64,000 nucleotides of DNA from JARBUG01 sp035628915. Its GTDB lineage: Bacteria; Bacillota; Sulfobacillia; Symbiobacteriales; Symbiobacteriaceae. Positions 17,244 to 25,451 of this stretch are shown here, piece after piece. Both the position numbers and the translations under genes were made by a program. Under the pieces are notes generated by a model. That model was not told the origin of the DNA. It did not search any database and saw nothing but the letters and a program-made list of their open reading frames with translations. Each line of letters begins with the position of its first letter. The first letter of the stretch is position 1. The stretch covers positions 1-64,000 of the forward strand of contig DASPIW010000060.1 of the NCBI GenBank assembly GCA_035628915.1. Direction: 5' to 3'.

Positions 17244-20200
17244 CTACCGGTCTTCATCATCTTCGCCAAGGTCGTAGTCGTTCTTACGGCCACGCCGGCG
17301 ACCGACCACATCGTCCTCGTCGTCCTCGTCATCGGCAGCGGGCTCCTCATCTTCGTAGTCGTCCAGGCCGCCCAGCGTCGTCCGGCGGCGGCCGGCAGCA
17401 GGCTTACGGGCGGCAGTGCGGCCGCGGGTGAAAGGAGCGCGGGATTCATCTTCGTCCTCTTCTTCTTCATCAGAGAAGAGTTCGTCTTCCTCGAAGTCCT
17501 CGTCGTCATCGGTGACGGGACGGCGCCGGGCCACGGGAGGCTCAGCCGGCACGGGCCGGATGGGCTTAATGGCGTTCTTGAGGGTCGATGCCACCTTCTC
17601 CAGCTCTTCGGGAGCCAGGGGGGCGTCATCATCCTCTTCGGCTTCTTCCTCGTCTTCGTCGTCCAGGCCGGCCTCGGGTTCGGCCACACCTTCCTTCGCT
17701 GCCTCAGGCGCCGGGTACTCGTCTTCGCCCAGCGGCAGATCCATGTCGCGGGCAGACTGCTCGACGTCCTCATCCAGCTCACGCAGTTCGATCTCCTCGT
17801 CCTGCTCGTTGAGGACCTTGACGTCCAGACCAAGGGACTGGAGTTCCTTGATCAGCACCTTGAAGGATTCGGGGACACCGGGCTCGGGCACGTTCTCGCC
17901 CTTGACGATGGCCTCGTAGGTCTTCACGCGGCCGACCACGTCGTCGGACTTGACCGTGAGGAGCTCCTGCAGGGTGTAAGCGGCGCCGTAGGCTTCCAGC
18001 GCCCAGACTTCCATTTCGCCGAAGCGCTGGCCGCCAAACTGGGCCTTGCCGCCCAGCGGCTGCTGGGTGACCAGGGAGTAGGGGCCGGTGGAGCGGGCGT
18101 GAATCTTGTCGTCGACGAGGTGGAGCAGCTTCAGCATGTACTTGAAGCCGACCGTCACTTCGTTGTCGAGGGGCTCACCAGTCTTGCCGTCGTACAGGAT
18201 GGTCTTGCCGTTTTCGGGCAGCCCCGCCTGGCGCAGAAGGCCCTTGATGTCGTCCTCGTGGGCGCCGTCAAAGACCGGGGATGCAACGTGCAGGCCCAGA
18301 GCCTGAGCCGCCCAGCCCAGGTGGATCTCCATGACCTGGCCGATGTTCATGCGGGAAGGCACGCCCAGCGGCGTCAGAATGATCTGGATGGGGGTGCCGT
18401 CGGGCAGGAACGGCATATCCTCTTCGGGCACGATGACCGAAATGACGCCCTTGTTGCCGTGGCGTCCGGCCATTTTGTCACCCTGGGAGATCTTGCGCTT
18501 TTGAGCGATGTAGACACGGACCAGTTGGTTGACGCCGGGGGAGAGCTCGTCGCCGTTCTCCCGCGTGAAGACCTTCACGTCAACCACGATGCCGGACTCG
18601 CCGTGCGGCACGCGCAGGGAGGTGTCACGCACTTCGCGGGCCTTTTCACCGAAGATTGCGCGCAGGAGGCGCTCTTCGGCCGTCAGCTCGGTTTCACCCT
18701 TGGGGGTGACCTTGCCGACCAGAATGTCGCCGGGGCGGACTTCGGCGCCGATGCGGATGATGCCGCGCTCGTCGAGGTCCTTCAGGACTTCTTCGCCCAC
18801 GTTCGGGATGTCACGGGTGATCTCTTCAGGGCCCAGCTTGGTGTCCCGGGCTTCACACTCATGCTCCTCGATGTGGATCGAGGTAAAGACGTCTTCCTTC
18901 ACCAGCTTTTCGTTGATGATGATGGCGTCCTCGTAGTTGTAGCCTTCCCAGCACATGTAGGCAATGAGGATATTCCGACCGAGGGCCAGTTCGCCGCCGT
19001 CGGTGGACGGGCCGTCAGCCAGGACGTCGCCCCGCTTGACGCGCTGACCCGTACGGGCAAGCGGCCGCTGGTTGATGCTGGTGCCCTGGTTGGACCGGGT
19101 GTACTTGGTCAGCTTATACTTCTTCACCTGGCCGTCGTCCTGGTGGACGATGACTTCGTTGGCAGTGGCCCGGACGATGACGCCGTCGCCCTCGGAGATG
19201 GCGCAAACGCCGGAGTCCCAGGCGGACCGGTACTCCATGCCCGTGCCGACGAACGGCGCCTGGGTGCGGAGCAGAGGCACGGCCTGACGCTGCATGTTCG
19301 AGCCCATGAGGGCGCGGGAGGCGTCGTCGTTCTCGAGGAACGGGATGAGCGCCGTCGCGATTGACACGACTTGCTTGGGCGAAACATCCATGTAGTCGAC
19401 CTGCTCGGGCGGAACGCGCAGAATGTCGTGCTTGTAGCGGACGGTGATCCGCGTGTTGACGAACCAGCCGTTTTCGGCGATGGGCTCGTTGGCCTGGGCA
19501 ACGACGTTCTCGTCTTCCTCGTCAGCCGTCAGGTAGACGATTTCGCTCGTAATTTGCCGGGTCTCTTTATCCACGCGGCGGTATGGCGTCTCGACGAAAC
19601 CGTACTCGTTGATGCGCGCAAAAGTGGCCATGGCGCCGATCAGACCGATGTTCGGACCTTCAGGCGTCTCAATGGGGCACATCCGGCCATAATGGCTATG
19701 GTGGACGTCGCGGACTTCAAAGCCGGCGCGCTCACGGGAGAGACCGCCGGGGCCCAGGGCCGAAAGGCGGCGCTTATGGGTGAGTTCGGCCAGCGGGTTC
19801 GTCTGGTCCATGAACTGCGAGAGCTGGGAGGAGCCGAAGAACTCCTTGACGGCGGCCACCACCGGGCGAATGTTGATCAGTGCCTGCGGGGTGATGATGT
19901 CGACGTCCTGAATGGTCATGCGCTCCTTGACCACGCGCTCCATACGCGCCAAACCGATGCGGAACTGGTTCTGCAGCAGTTCACCGACGGAGCGGAGGCG
20001 GCGGTTGCCCAGGTGGTCGATGTCGTCGACGGTGCCAAGGCCCTTGAAGAGCGTCACCATGAAGTTAATGGCAGCGATGATGTCATCCTTGGTGATGGTC
20101 TTCTGCGTCATGGGCGGCTGACCGTTGGAGACAATACGAACCACGGAGCCGTCGCGCAGCTTCGCGGTAAGCCGGGTGACACCCGCCGCGTCCATGCGAT

Positions 20201-21140
20201 CGGCCAGCTTCTTGTCGATGGTGGTGCCCGCTTCAGCGATGATCTCGCCCGTGTTCGGGTCGACCACGCGGTCAACCAGCGTGGTGCCGACGGCGCGACG
20301 CTTCAGGGCGAGCTTCTTGTTCAGCTTGTAGCGGCCCACGTTGGCCAAGTCGTAACGCTTGGACTCGAAGAACAGCGACTCGAGCAGTTGGCGGGCGTTG
20401 TCCACTGCAGGGGGCTCGCCCGGCCGCAGCCGCTTGTAGATTTCGATCAGGGCGTCCTCTTCGGAATCCGTTCCGTCCTTCTCCAGGGTGCGGCGAATAT
20501 ATTCAGAGTCGCCCACCGCGTCCAAAATAGCCTGGTCGGAACTAAAACCGAGAGCGCGGAGTAGAATGGTGGCGGGCAGCTTGCGGGTCCGGTCGACACG
20601 GACGGAGATCAGGTCGTTGGTGTCGGACTCGAACTCAAGCCAGGCGCCCCGGTTGGGGATCATGGTGGCGAAATACAGCTTCTTGCCGCTGGTATCCACC
20701 TGCTCGGAATAATAGACACCGGGCGAACGAACCAGCTGAGAGACGATAACGCGCTCGGCGCCGTTGATAATAAAGGTGCCATGGGGCGTCATGAGCGGGA
20801 AGTCGCCCATGAATACCTCCTGCTCCTTCACTTCACCGGTCTCTTTGTTGATCAGGCGCACCCGGACGCGCAAAGGGGCGGCAAATGTCACATCCCGCTC
20901 TTTGCACTCGTCCATGGCGTACTTCGGCTCGCCAAGGCTGTAGTCGATGAATTCCAGCACGAGATTCCCGGTAAAGTCCTGAATGGGGGAGATGTCGCGG
21001 AACATCTCCTGCAGGCCTTCTTTGAGGAACCACTGGTAGGAATTCTGCTGCAGTTCGATGAGGTTCGGCATCTCCAGAACTTCATCGATCCTTGCGAAGC
21101 TGCGCCGCTCTCTCTTGCCGGCTTGCAGGGTCTTCGCCAT
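17244..21140 (-). CDS. rpoB: DNA-directed RNA polymerase subunit beta with long acidic C-terminal tail
   Basis: This 1298-aa beta subunit has all the main motifs: the rifampicin-region SQLSQFMDQTNPLAELTHKRRLSALGPGG, the GRMCPIETPEGPNIGLIG block and KMAGRHGNKGVIS. The conserved body ends near residue 1140 with FGEMEVWALEAYGAAYTLQELLT and a short acidic stretch. The last ~156 residues (17244-17711) are an unusual Asp/Glu-rich tail broken by Arg/Pro-rich segments and ending GEDDEDR. The start ATG follows GGAGG. It has its own promoter and attenuator upstream. Confidence 0.99.
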   Translation of the reverse strand: MAKTLQAGKRERRSFARIDEVLEMPNLIELQQNSYQWFLKEGLQEMFRDISPIQDFTGNLVLEFIDYSLGEPKYAMDECKERDVTFAAPLRVRVRLINKETGEVKEQEVFMGDFPLMTPHGTFIINGAERVIVSQLVRSPGVYYSEQVDTSGKKLYFATMIPNRGAWLEFESDTNDLISVRVDRTRKLPATILLRALGFSSDQAILDAVGDSEYIRRTLEKDGTDSEEDALIEIYKRLRPGEPPAVDNARQLLESLFFESKRYDLANVGRYKLNKKLALKRRAVGTTLVDRVVDPNTGEIIAEAGTTIDKKLADRMDAAGVTRLTAKLRDGSVVRIVSNGQPPMTQKTITKDDIIAAINFMVTLFKGLGTVDDIDHLGNRRLRSVGELLQNQFRIGLARMERVVKERMTIQDVDIITPQALINIRPVVAAVKEFFGSSQLSQFMDQTNPLAELTHKRRLSALGPGGLSRERAGFEVRDVHHSHYGRMCPIETPEGPNIGLIGAMATFARINEYGFVETPYRRVDKETRQITSEIVYLTADEEDENVVAQANEPIAENGWFVNTRITVRYKHDILRVPPEQVDYMDVSPKQVVSIATALIPFLENDDASRALMGSNMQRQAVPLLRTQAPFVGTGMEYRSAWDSGVCAISEGDGVIVRATANEVIVHQDDGQVKKYKLTKYTRSNQGTSINQRPLARTGQRVKRGDVLADGPSTDGGELALGRNILIAYMCWEGYNYEDAIIINEKLVKEDVFTSIHIEEHECEARDTKLGPEEITRDIPNVGEEVLKDLDERGIIRIGAEVRPGDILVGKVTPKGETELTAEERLLRAIFGEKAREVRDTSLRVPHGESGIVVDVKVFTRENGDELSPGVNQLVRVYIAQKRKISQGDKMAGRHGNKGVISVIVPEEDMPFLPDGTPIQIILTPLGVPSRMNIGQVMEIHLGWAAQALGLHVASPVFDGAHEDDIKGLLRQAGLPENGKTILYDGKTGEPLDNEVTVGFKYMLKLLHLVDDKIHARSTGPYSLVTQQPLGGKAQFGGQRFGEMEVWALEAYGAAYTLQELLTVKSDDVVGRVKTYEAIVKGENVPEPGVPESFKVLIKELQSLGLDVKVLNEQDEEIELRELDEDVEQSARDMDLPLGEDEYPAPEAAKEGVAEPEAGLDDEDEEEAEEDDDAPLAPEELEKVASTLKNAIKPIRPVPAEPPVARRRPVTDDDEDFEEDELFSDEEEEDEDESRAPFTRGRTAARKPAAGRRRTTLGGLDDYEDEEPAADDEDDEDDVVGRRRGRKNDYDLGEDDEDR

Positions 21141-21291
21141 ACGGTCTTGGCCTCCTCACATTCTTGCTTGGTGGCCATCAAGAAGCTCCCCGTTTGGAAG
21201 TGCCCACCGCGGAAGCGCTCGATGTGGTATATGAACCTCCTGAGGGTTATTTATTTGCCCTGGCAGGAGAATTCGTCCCTGAGGCAGAAAC

Positions 21292-21346
21292 AAAAAGGCA
21301 ACACCGGTCCGACGAACTATCGTCAGATAGAGTATGGACGGTGTTT
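21292..21346 (-). terminator. Attenuator-like terminator in the rpoB leader
   Basis: On the minus strand an outer stem (AAACACCGTCC at 21346-21336 with GGACCGGTGTT at 21310-21300) encloses a small CTATC/GATAG hairpin. It is followed by GCCTTTTTG (T5 at 21296-21292). It lies about 150 nt before the rpoB start and downstream of the rpoB promoter. It could therefore control read-through into rpoBC, as the rplL-rpoB attenuator does in E. coli. Confidence 0.75.
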
Positions 21347-21423
21347 CCAGACAGACACATCTTCTATTGGTTTCCCTTGGACTGGCGAAATATGCATGGC
21401 ATTATCCCCGCTTTCACGCGATA

Positions 21424-21442
21424 TGCCGGCTCGGGGCCGGCA
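21424..21442 (-). promoter_or_regulatory. Small GC hairpin in the rpoB leader
   Basis: A perfect 7-bp stem TGCCGGC/GCCGGCA with a 5-nt loop lies between the rpoB promoter and the attenuator. It has no T-run and would be part of the transcribed leader. Confidence 0.4.
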
Positions 21443-21489
21443 TTCAAATGGGGACCAGTGCCAAAGAACTATGTGGATGGCAGGTTATC

Positions 21490-21518
21490 ATGCTACCATA
21501 GCAGGGAAGTCATGTCAA
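21490..21518 (-). promoter_or_regulatory. Promoter of rpoB-rpoC
   Basis: TTGACA (21518-21513) and TAGCAT (21495-21490) on the minus strand have a 17-bp spacer. The predicted start gives an rpoB leader of about 340 nt that includes the attenuator. Confidence 0.75.
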
Positions 21519-21528
21519 TACGCGCAAA

Positions 21529-21550
21529 CCCCCTTGTAGGGGGCTTTTTT
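21529..21550. terminator. Hairpin CCCCC/GGGGG with T6 on the plus strand
   Basis: A 5-bp GC stem with loop TTGTA is followed on the plus strand by CTTTTTT. The T-run faces against the local genes. It would stop antisense transcription, or on the minus strand act as a weak second rplL terminator (GGGGGTTTG). Confidence 0.55.
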
Positions 21551-21605
21551 GCTTTTTGGCCCGTTTCTTGCAAGGGGCAGCCATTTAGCGCAGGGTTTAT
21601 GACAA

Positions 21606-21645
21606 AGGGCCGGGGACACTCGGATTCACGAGTACCCCCAGCCCT
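21606..21645 (-). terminator. Terminator-like hairpin after rplL
   Basis: A long imperfect stem (AGGGCTGGGGGTACTCG with CGAG-TG-TCCCCGGCCCT around TGAATC) starts about 20 nt after the rplL stop. It is followed by a short TTTGTC. It probably ends or attenuates the rplJL transcript. Confidence 0.65.
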
Positions 21646-21664
21646 CCTTTACATAGCAGGTTGA

Positions 21665-22042
<378 letters not shown>

Positions 22043-22108
22043 TGTGGGATCCTCCCTTATCAGATAAAAAATGTTGACTTGCCAATCTCACCAGCGATAC
22101 CGGGTGAC

Positions 22109-22639
22109 TTAAGCCTCAAGCTGCTTGATGCGAGCGTCGAGGGCATAGGCGAAACCAGAGAGCAGACCGTTGATAGCACCCGCAACACCGACCAGGGGCG
22201 CCTGGATGCCGCCGAGGACCTGAGCGAGCAGGACCTCCCGGGAGGGCAGGTCGGCCAGGCTCTTGACGCCTTCGGCGCCGAACACCTTGCCTTCGAGAAT
22301 GCCGGCCTTGACGATAAACTTCGGAGCCTTCTCCTTCGCGAAGAAGTCCCGAATCTTCTTGGCGGCCGAGGCCTCGTCGGCGTTGGAGAACGCCATGGTG
22401 GTCGTGCCGTGCAGGTACTGGTCCAGGCCCTCGATCCCGAGGTCCCGGGCAGCGATCCGGACAAGGGTGTTCTTGGCAACCTTGAGTTCGACACCCACCT
22501 CGCGCAGCTCCTTGCGGAGCTTCGTGACCTGGGCGACGCTCATGCCCTTGTTGTCGGCGAGAACGACGCTCTTCGCCTTCTGGATGCGCTCCTTTACCTG
22601 AGCGATCGACAGTTCCTTTTCAGGACGAATGACAGCCAT
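22109..22639 (-). CDS. rplJ: 50S ribosomal protein L10
   Basis: L10 of 176 aa from the ATG at 22639 (MAVIRPEKELSIAQVKERI), which has AAGGAGGTG upstream. A longer frame reading back to 22789 runs through the L10 leader and is not translated. Family features are the DNKGMSVAQVTKLRKELRE block and the C-terminal helices that bind L7/L12 dimers. L10 normally represses its own operon by binding the leader RNA. Confidence 0.97.
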   Translation of the reverse strand: MAVIRPEKELSIAQVKERIQKAKSVVLADNKGMSVAQVTKLRKELREVGVELKVAKNTLVRIAARDLGIEGLDQYLHGTTTMAFSNADEASAAKKIRDFFAKEKAPKFIVKAGILEGKVFGAEGVKSLADLPSREVLLAQVLGGIQAPLVGVAGAINGLLSGFAYALDARIKQLEA

Positions 22640-22659
22640 TTTGTGTGATTCACCTCCTT

Positions 22660-22845
22660 GCCGGAGAAAACGGAAAACCTCCGACCATATTGATCGGAGG
22701 TCTGTATGTACACACAGACTCCCACACGCTCTCCCCACGGGAAGAACGCATGAGTCTCCGACCTCGGCAGGCTGACGAGAACTCGTCACTTAGGCTCGTA
22801 GAGCACCGGCTGTCTATGGCCGCATATGAACTTCTGAGCACAATG
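22660..22845 (-). ncRNA. Ribosomal L10 leader with terminal attenuator hairpin
   Basis: The region between the rplJ promoter and gene is rich in paired segments (for example GACGAG/CTCGTC near 22775-22790). It ends in a perfect stem, CCTCCGA...TCGGAGG at 22678-22700, followed on the minus strand by TTTTCCGTTTTC. This layout fits the known L10(L12)4-binding leader that controls rplJL. The exact family match would need a covariance search. Confidence 0.7.
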
Positions 22846-22848
22846 AGT

Positions 22849-22877
22849 ATTATACACAGCACAGGTAGGACCGTCAA
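22849..22877 (-). promoter_or_regulatory. Promoter of rplJ-rplL
   Basis: TTGACG (22877-22872) and consensus TATAAT (22854-22849) on the minus strand are separated by exactly 17 bp. It is one of the best promoters in the window. The start would be about 200 nt before rplJ. Confidence 0.9.
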
Positions 22878-22946
22878 GCGCGGTAACCAGTGCGATCCGA
22901 AGCAGGTCCGTGCCGGTGCTCGCTTCCGTAAGGAGAGACGGCCGTA

Positions 22947-22967
22947 GGGGAGGCAACTTACCTCCCC
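22947..22967. terminator. Hairpin after the 49-aa gene
   Basis: A perfect 7-bp stem GGGGAGG/CCTCCCC has its T-rich flank (TTTCTTTAC) on the plus strand. On the minus strand it lies just past the 49-aa gene and may slow or end its transcript, though no minus-strand T-run follows. Confidence 0.5.
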
Positions 22968-22983
22968 TTTCTTTACATTAGGT

Positions 22984-23133
22984 TTAAGCGAGCTTCGCCT
23001 GCTTCTGGAGGTTTTCGAGCATCTCCTCAAGCCGAATCTTCTCCTGTACCAGCACCATCCGTTCGGCAGGGGTCGCTTTGATCCAGCGGTCGACCAGGCC
23101 TTCCAGTCGATTGCGGATATCCCTTTCGCTCAT
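22984..23133 (-). CDS. Small hypothetical protein, charged helical (49 aa)
   Basis: The 49-aa frame begins ATG at 23133 with AAAGGAGG (23148-23141) 7 nt upstream and ends TAA at 22984. The sequence reads MSERDIRNRLEGLVDRW through to ENLQKQAKLA. It is rich in E, K, R and L with heptad-like spacing, so a single amphipathic helix or coiled coil is likely. It has its own promoter at 23209-23237 and lies upstream of the rplJ promoter. No family was recognised. The ribosome site, promoter and codon use together make it a likely real gene. Confidence 0.75.
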   Translation of the reverse strand: MSERDIRNRLEGLVDRWIKATPAERMVLVQEKIRLEEMLENLQKQAKLA

Positions 23134-23563
23134 CTTTTTCCCTCCTTTACTATGTTGGGGCTGACAATGTACGGCTGTAATTCCTATTGCCGCCCTTCGC
23201 TTATGTAAAGAATACGATATAACTGTCGAACTTGCAATACGTCATCGACCTTATTCGACATTATGCAGAGGTGGTATATTCCGGTTCGATTGTCTAACGT
23301 CATAATTCTTTTGACTCTTTACGATTCGTTGATTGCTAGATATTTCGTTGCACTTCACTGGTTCGTGTCGGCTAGTCACGTCCCGGGGGCACAATATGGT
23401 ACGATTTGCCGTAATGGACTATTCAGCATTGGGAGGTGTTTGCTGGTTGCCGAAATATCAGGGTGATGTACAACCTTGAGCCGACGGCCACCATGGCTTT
23501 GCCCAAGAACCGTGAGACCGAAGCCGCCAAAGCGCGTTAGCGCTCAGCCCGCAGGTTCAAGTC
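23134..23563. other. Relatively AT-rich intergenic region between the 49-aa gene and the HTH-TPR regulator
   Basis: The stretch at about 23160-23400 is visibly richer in A/T than its surroundings. It holds the 49-aa gene promoter on the minus strand. On the plus strand there is a TTGACT...TAGATA pair (20-bp spacing, so weak) and open frames of 67 and 24 codons that end near the regulator's 3' end. None has a convincing ribosome site. Confidence 0.5.
23209..23237 (-). promoter_or_regulatory. Promoter of the 49-aa gene
   Basis: TTGCAA (23237-23232) and TATTCT (23214-23209) on the minus strand have a 17-bp spacer, about 75 nt before the start codon. Confidence 0.6.
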
Positions 23564-24739
23564 CTAGCCCCCGTCTGCGAAGTACCGAAGAATGCAGGTG
23601 CCCGCCTGCAGCAACTCCTGGCCCCACTGGGCATCGCCGCATGCCAGCCGCAGCTTTCCCTGAATGCCAAGCAGGCGTCCGCGCAGGAGCGGCTCATCTT
23701 GCTGCTCCAGCAGGGAAAGCGCCTCCTGGCAGAGAGCTTCCGCCTGAGCCAGATCGCCTGCAGCTTGCCGATACAGGGCCATCTCCTCCAACAGCGCCGC
23801 CTCGCTGACCGGCCAGCCGAAGGCCCGGTAGGCCTCCCGGCAGATCTCGAACTTGGGCAGTGCGGACTGCCACTGCCCTTGATCGCCCTCGATAGTGGCC
23901 AGGTTGTGCAAGACAAGCACTCGGCTGCGGTCGCCCAGCTTCTGCAGGATCTTGTGGCTTTCTAGCGTTGCCGCCTTGGCCTCATCCAGCCGGCCCAGCC
24001 GCCGGTAGGCAACGCCCAGACCCATTAGCGCAAACGCGTAACGCTGCTGATCACCCAGGTATGGATGCAGCGTTCCCGCCTCCTCATGCGCCTCAGCCGC
24101 AGCCCGCCATGCGCCCAACCGAATGAGGCAGTTGCCCTTGCTGATCAGCGAGCGCTGACGCAGGTCGGTCAGGCTCTTGCGCTCGTTGGTCTCGCACACT
24201 GCCCGGTCATAGTACCGGCGGGCGACCAGGAACTGGTTCATCGCATAGACCGTATCGCCCAGGTGCAGATAGCCCTGCACGATCCGGGCGGGCAGCTGGC
24301 TGCCTCTGGCGAGCTCCAGAAAGCGGTCGAAGCAGTCCAGCGCCTCATCGTAGCTCCCCTCGCCGGTCAGCAGGGTGCCCAGCTGCCCCAGCGTCTCGAA
24401 CTGCTCCTCCCGGAGGTTCCGCTCTGAGGCCACGCGAAATGCCTGCCGAAGCGTGTCGATGGCGTCACGGGCATTGCCCGCCTTCTTCAGAGAGCGGGTG
24501 TTTCGCAGCAGCACCTCAAGCAGGTCCCGGTCCGCATCGGAAGGGTCCGCCTCAAGGAATGCCGAGACCGGCTGATTCAACCGGGCGGCGATAAGGCGGA
24601 GCGATTCCATGGAAGGTCGCGCCTTCCCGCGCTCCACCATGCAAATGAAGGCCCGGGTCAGCTCAGGACCGGCCAGTTGCTGCTGCGAAAGCCCGGCCTG
24701 GATTCGCAACCGCCGGATGATGCCGCCGATCGTGTTCAC
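23564..24739 (-). CDS. XRE-family HTH regulator with TPR sensor region
   Basis: A 391-aa protein. Residues 4-60 form a Cro/CI helix-turn-helix (IRRLRIQAGLSQQQLAGPELTRAFICMVERG). The rest consists of TPR-like helical pairs, for example A-L-D-C-F-D-R-F-L-E-L-A and RAAAEAHEEAGTLHPYLGD. This plan is shared with RNPP-type (PlcR/NprR/Rap-like) regulators, which bind short peptides, but many such proteins have no known ligand. The start is GTG at 24739 with GGAGGG upstream. It is divergent from the SnoaL-like gene, with 127 bp between. Confidence 0.85.
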   Translation of the reverse strand: MNTIGGIIRRLRIQAGLSQQQLAGPELTRAFICMVERGKARPSMESLRLIAARLNQPVSAFLEADPSDADRDLLEVLLRNTRSLKKAGNARDAIDTLRQAFRVASERNLREEQFETLGQLGTLLTGEGSYDEALDCFDRFLELARGSQLPARIVQGYLHLGDTVYAMNQFLVARRYYDRAVCETNERKSLTDLRQRSLISKGNCLIRLGAWRAAAEAHEEAGTLHPYLGDQQRYAFALMGLGVAYRRLGRLDEAKAATLESHKILQKLGDRSRVLVLHNLATIEGDQGQWQSALPKFEICREAYRAFGWPVSEAALLEEMALYRQAAGDLAQAEALCQEALSLLEQQDEPLLRGRLLGIQGKLRLACGDAQWGQELLQAGTCILRYFADGG

Positions 24740-24804
24740 GCGCAGCCCTCCGATGCTGTCAAGTGCAGAATCAGATGTTAAGTTCTATTTACTATGTTAA
24801 ATCC

Positions 24805-24834
24805 TTGACCTACTCGCGTCTACTCCCGTACATT
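24805..24834 (+). promoter_or_regulatory. Promoter of the SnoaL-like gene
   Basis: TTGACC (24805-24810) and TACATT (24829-24834) have an 18-bp spacer, 32 nt before the start codon. The site lies in the divergent region shared with the HTH-TPR gene, so that regulator could act here. Confidence 0.65.
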
Positions 24835-24866
24835 GAGGGCAAATCTCGCCCAGGGAGGCGCGCCCG

Positions 24867-25274
24867 ATGGATGTACTTCCCGACAAAGTGCTGCTGGATT
24901 TCACCGCGTTCTACGATCACCTTGAACAGTTCATTTCGACCGTAACCCCGACCACGGATCTGAAGCCGATAGAGGAGCATATTCACCCGACGTACCAGGC
25001 CACAATCGGCTTCCCGGGCATGGACGGGGTACAGCCCTGCAATCGGGCGGCAGCCATCGCGGGCCTGCGCCAGGGCGTCGAGGGCGGGTATCAGATCCGC
25101 ACCGAGAGCCGCACGATCCGTTTGCGCAGCCCCACCGAAGCTGCCGCCTTCCTGGAAAGGGTAGCCGTGAAGGACGGTCAGGAAGTGGCAAGGAGCTTCC
25201 ACCTGGAGATTTGGCGCTTGATCGACGGGGATTGGCAGCTCGTACGGGAAACCAAAGAACTGCTGGCGCGATGA
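24867..25274 (+). CDS. SnoaL/NTF2-like fold protein
   Basis: A 135-aa cytosolic protein. It has an N-terminal helix (LPDKVLLDFTAFYDHLEQFI) and a C-terminal beta sheet ending RSFHLEIWRLIDGDWQLVRETKELL, the usual finish of SnoaL/DUF4440-type cone folds. Such proteins are small isomerases, hydrolases or ligand binders; no catalytic residues can be assigned here. The ATG has GGGAGG 11 nt upstream. It is divergent from the HTH-TPR regulator. Confidence 0.7.
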   Translation: MDVLPDKVLLDFTAFYDHLEQFISTVTPTTDLKPIEEHIHPTYQATIGFPGMDGVQPCNRAAAIAGLRQGVEGGYQIRTESRTIRLRSPTEAAAFLERVAVKDGQEVARSFHLEIWRLIDGDWQLVRETKELLAR

Positions 25275-25291
25275 TTGCCGCAACAGCAAGG

Positions 25292-25321
25292 TGCAGAGGG
25301 GGCTCCCACCCCCTCCGCACC
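25292..25321 (+). terminator. Hairpin after the SnoaL-like gene
   Basis: GTGC-GAGGGGG/CCCCCTC-CGCAC forms a strong stem with loop CTCCCA starting 18 nt past the stop. No T-run follows, so it is only a probable terminator. Confidence 0.5.
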
Positions 25322-25409
25322 TACCGCCCCTGCCTCTTGAGACCTAGTGCGCCACGTCAGGGCGGACGAGCCGCCGTGCCCGTTGCAGGTATAGATTCAC
25401 ATGACAAAA

Positions 25410-25438
25410 AAAGGCCCGGCCACACGGCCGGGCCTTTT
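25410..25438. terminator. Bidirectional terminator at the rplA 3' end
   Basis: The stem GGCCCGGCC/GGCCGGGCC is flanked by A7 on its left and TTTT on its right. It reads as a full intrinsic terminator both for rplA (minus, TTTTTTT) and for rightward transcripts. Confidence 0.9.
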
Positions 25439-25451
25439 CTTAACTTGTAGG

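Noticed and set aside
14099..17431. 1110-codon plus-strand frame opposite rpoC
   Set aside because: It is antisense to a perfectly conserved beta' gene. Long shadow frames arise in GC-rich DNA, and the translation has no domain features or ribosome site.
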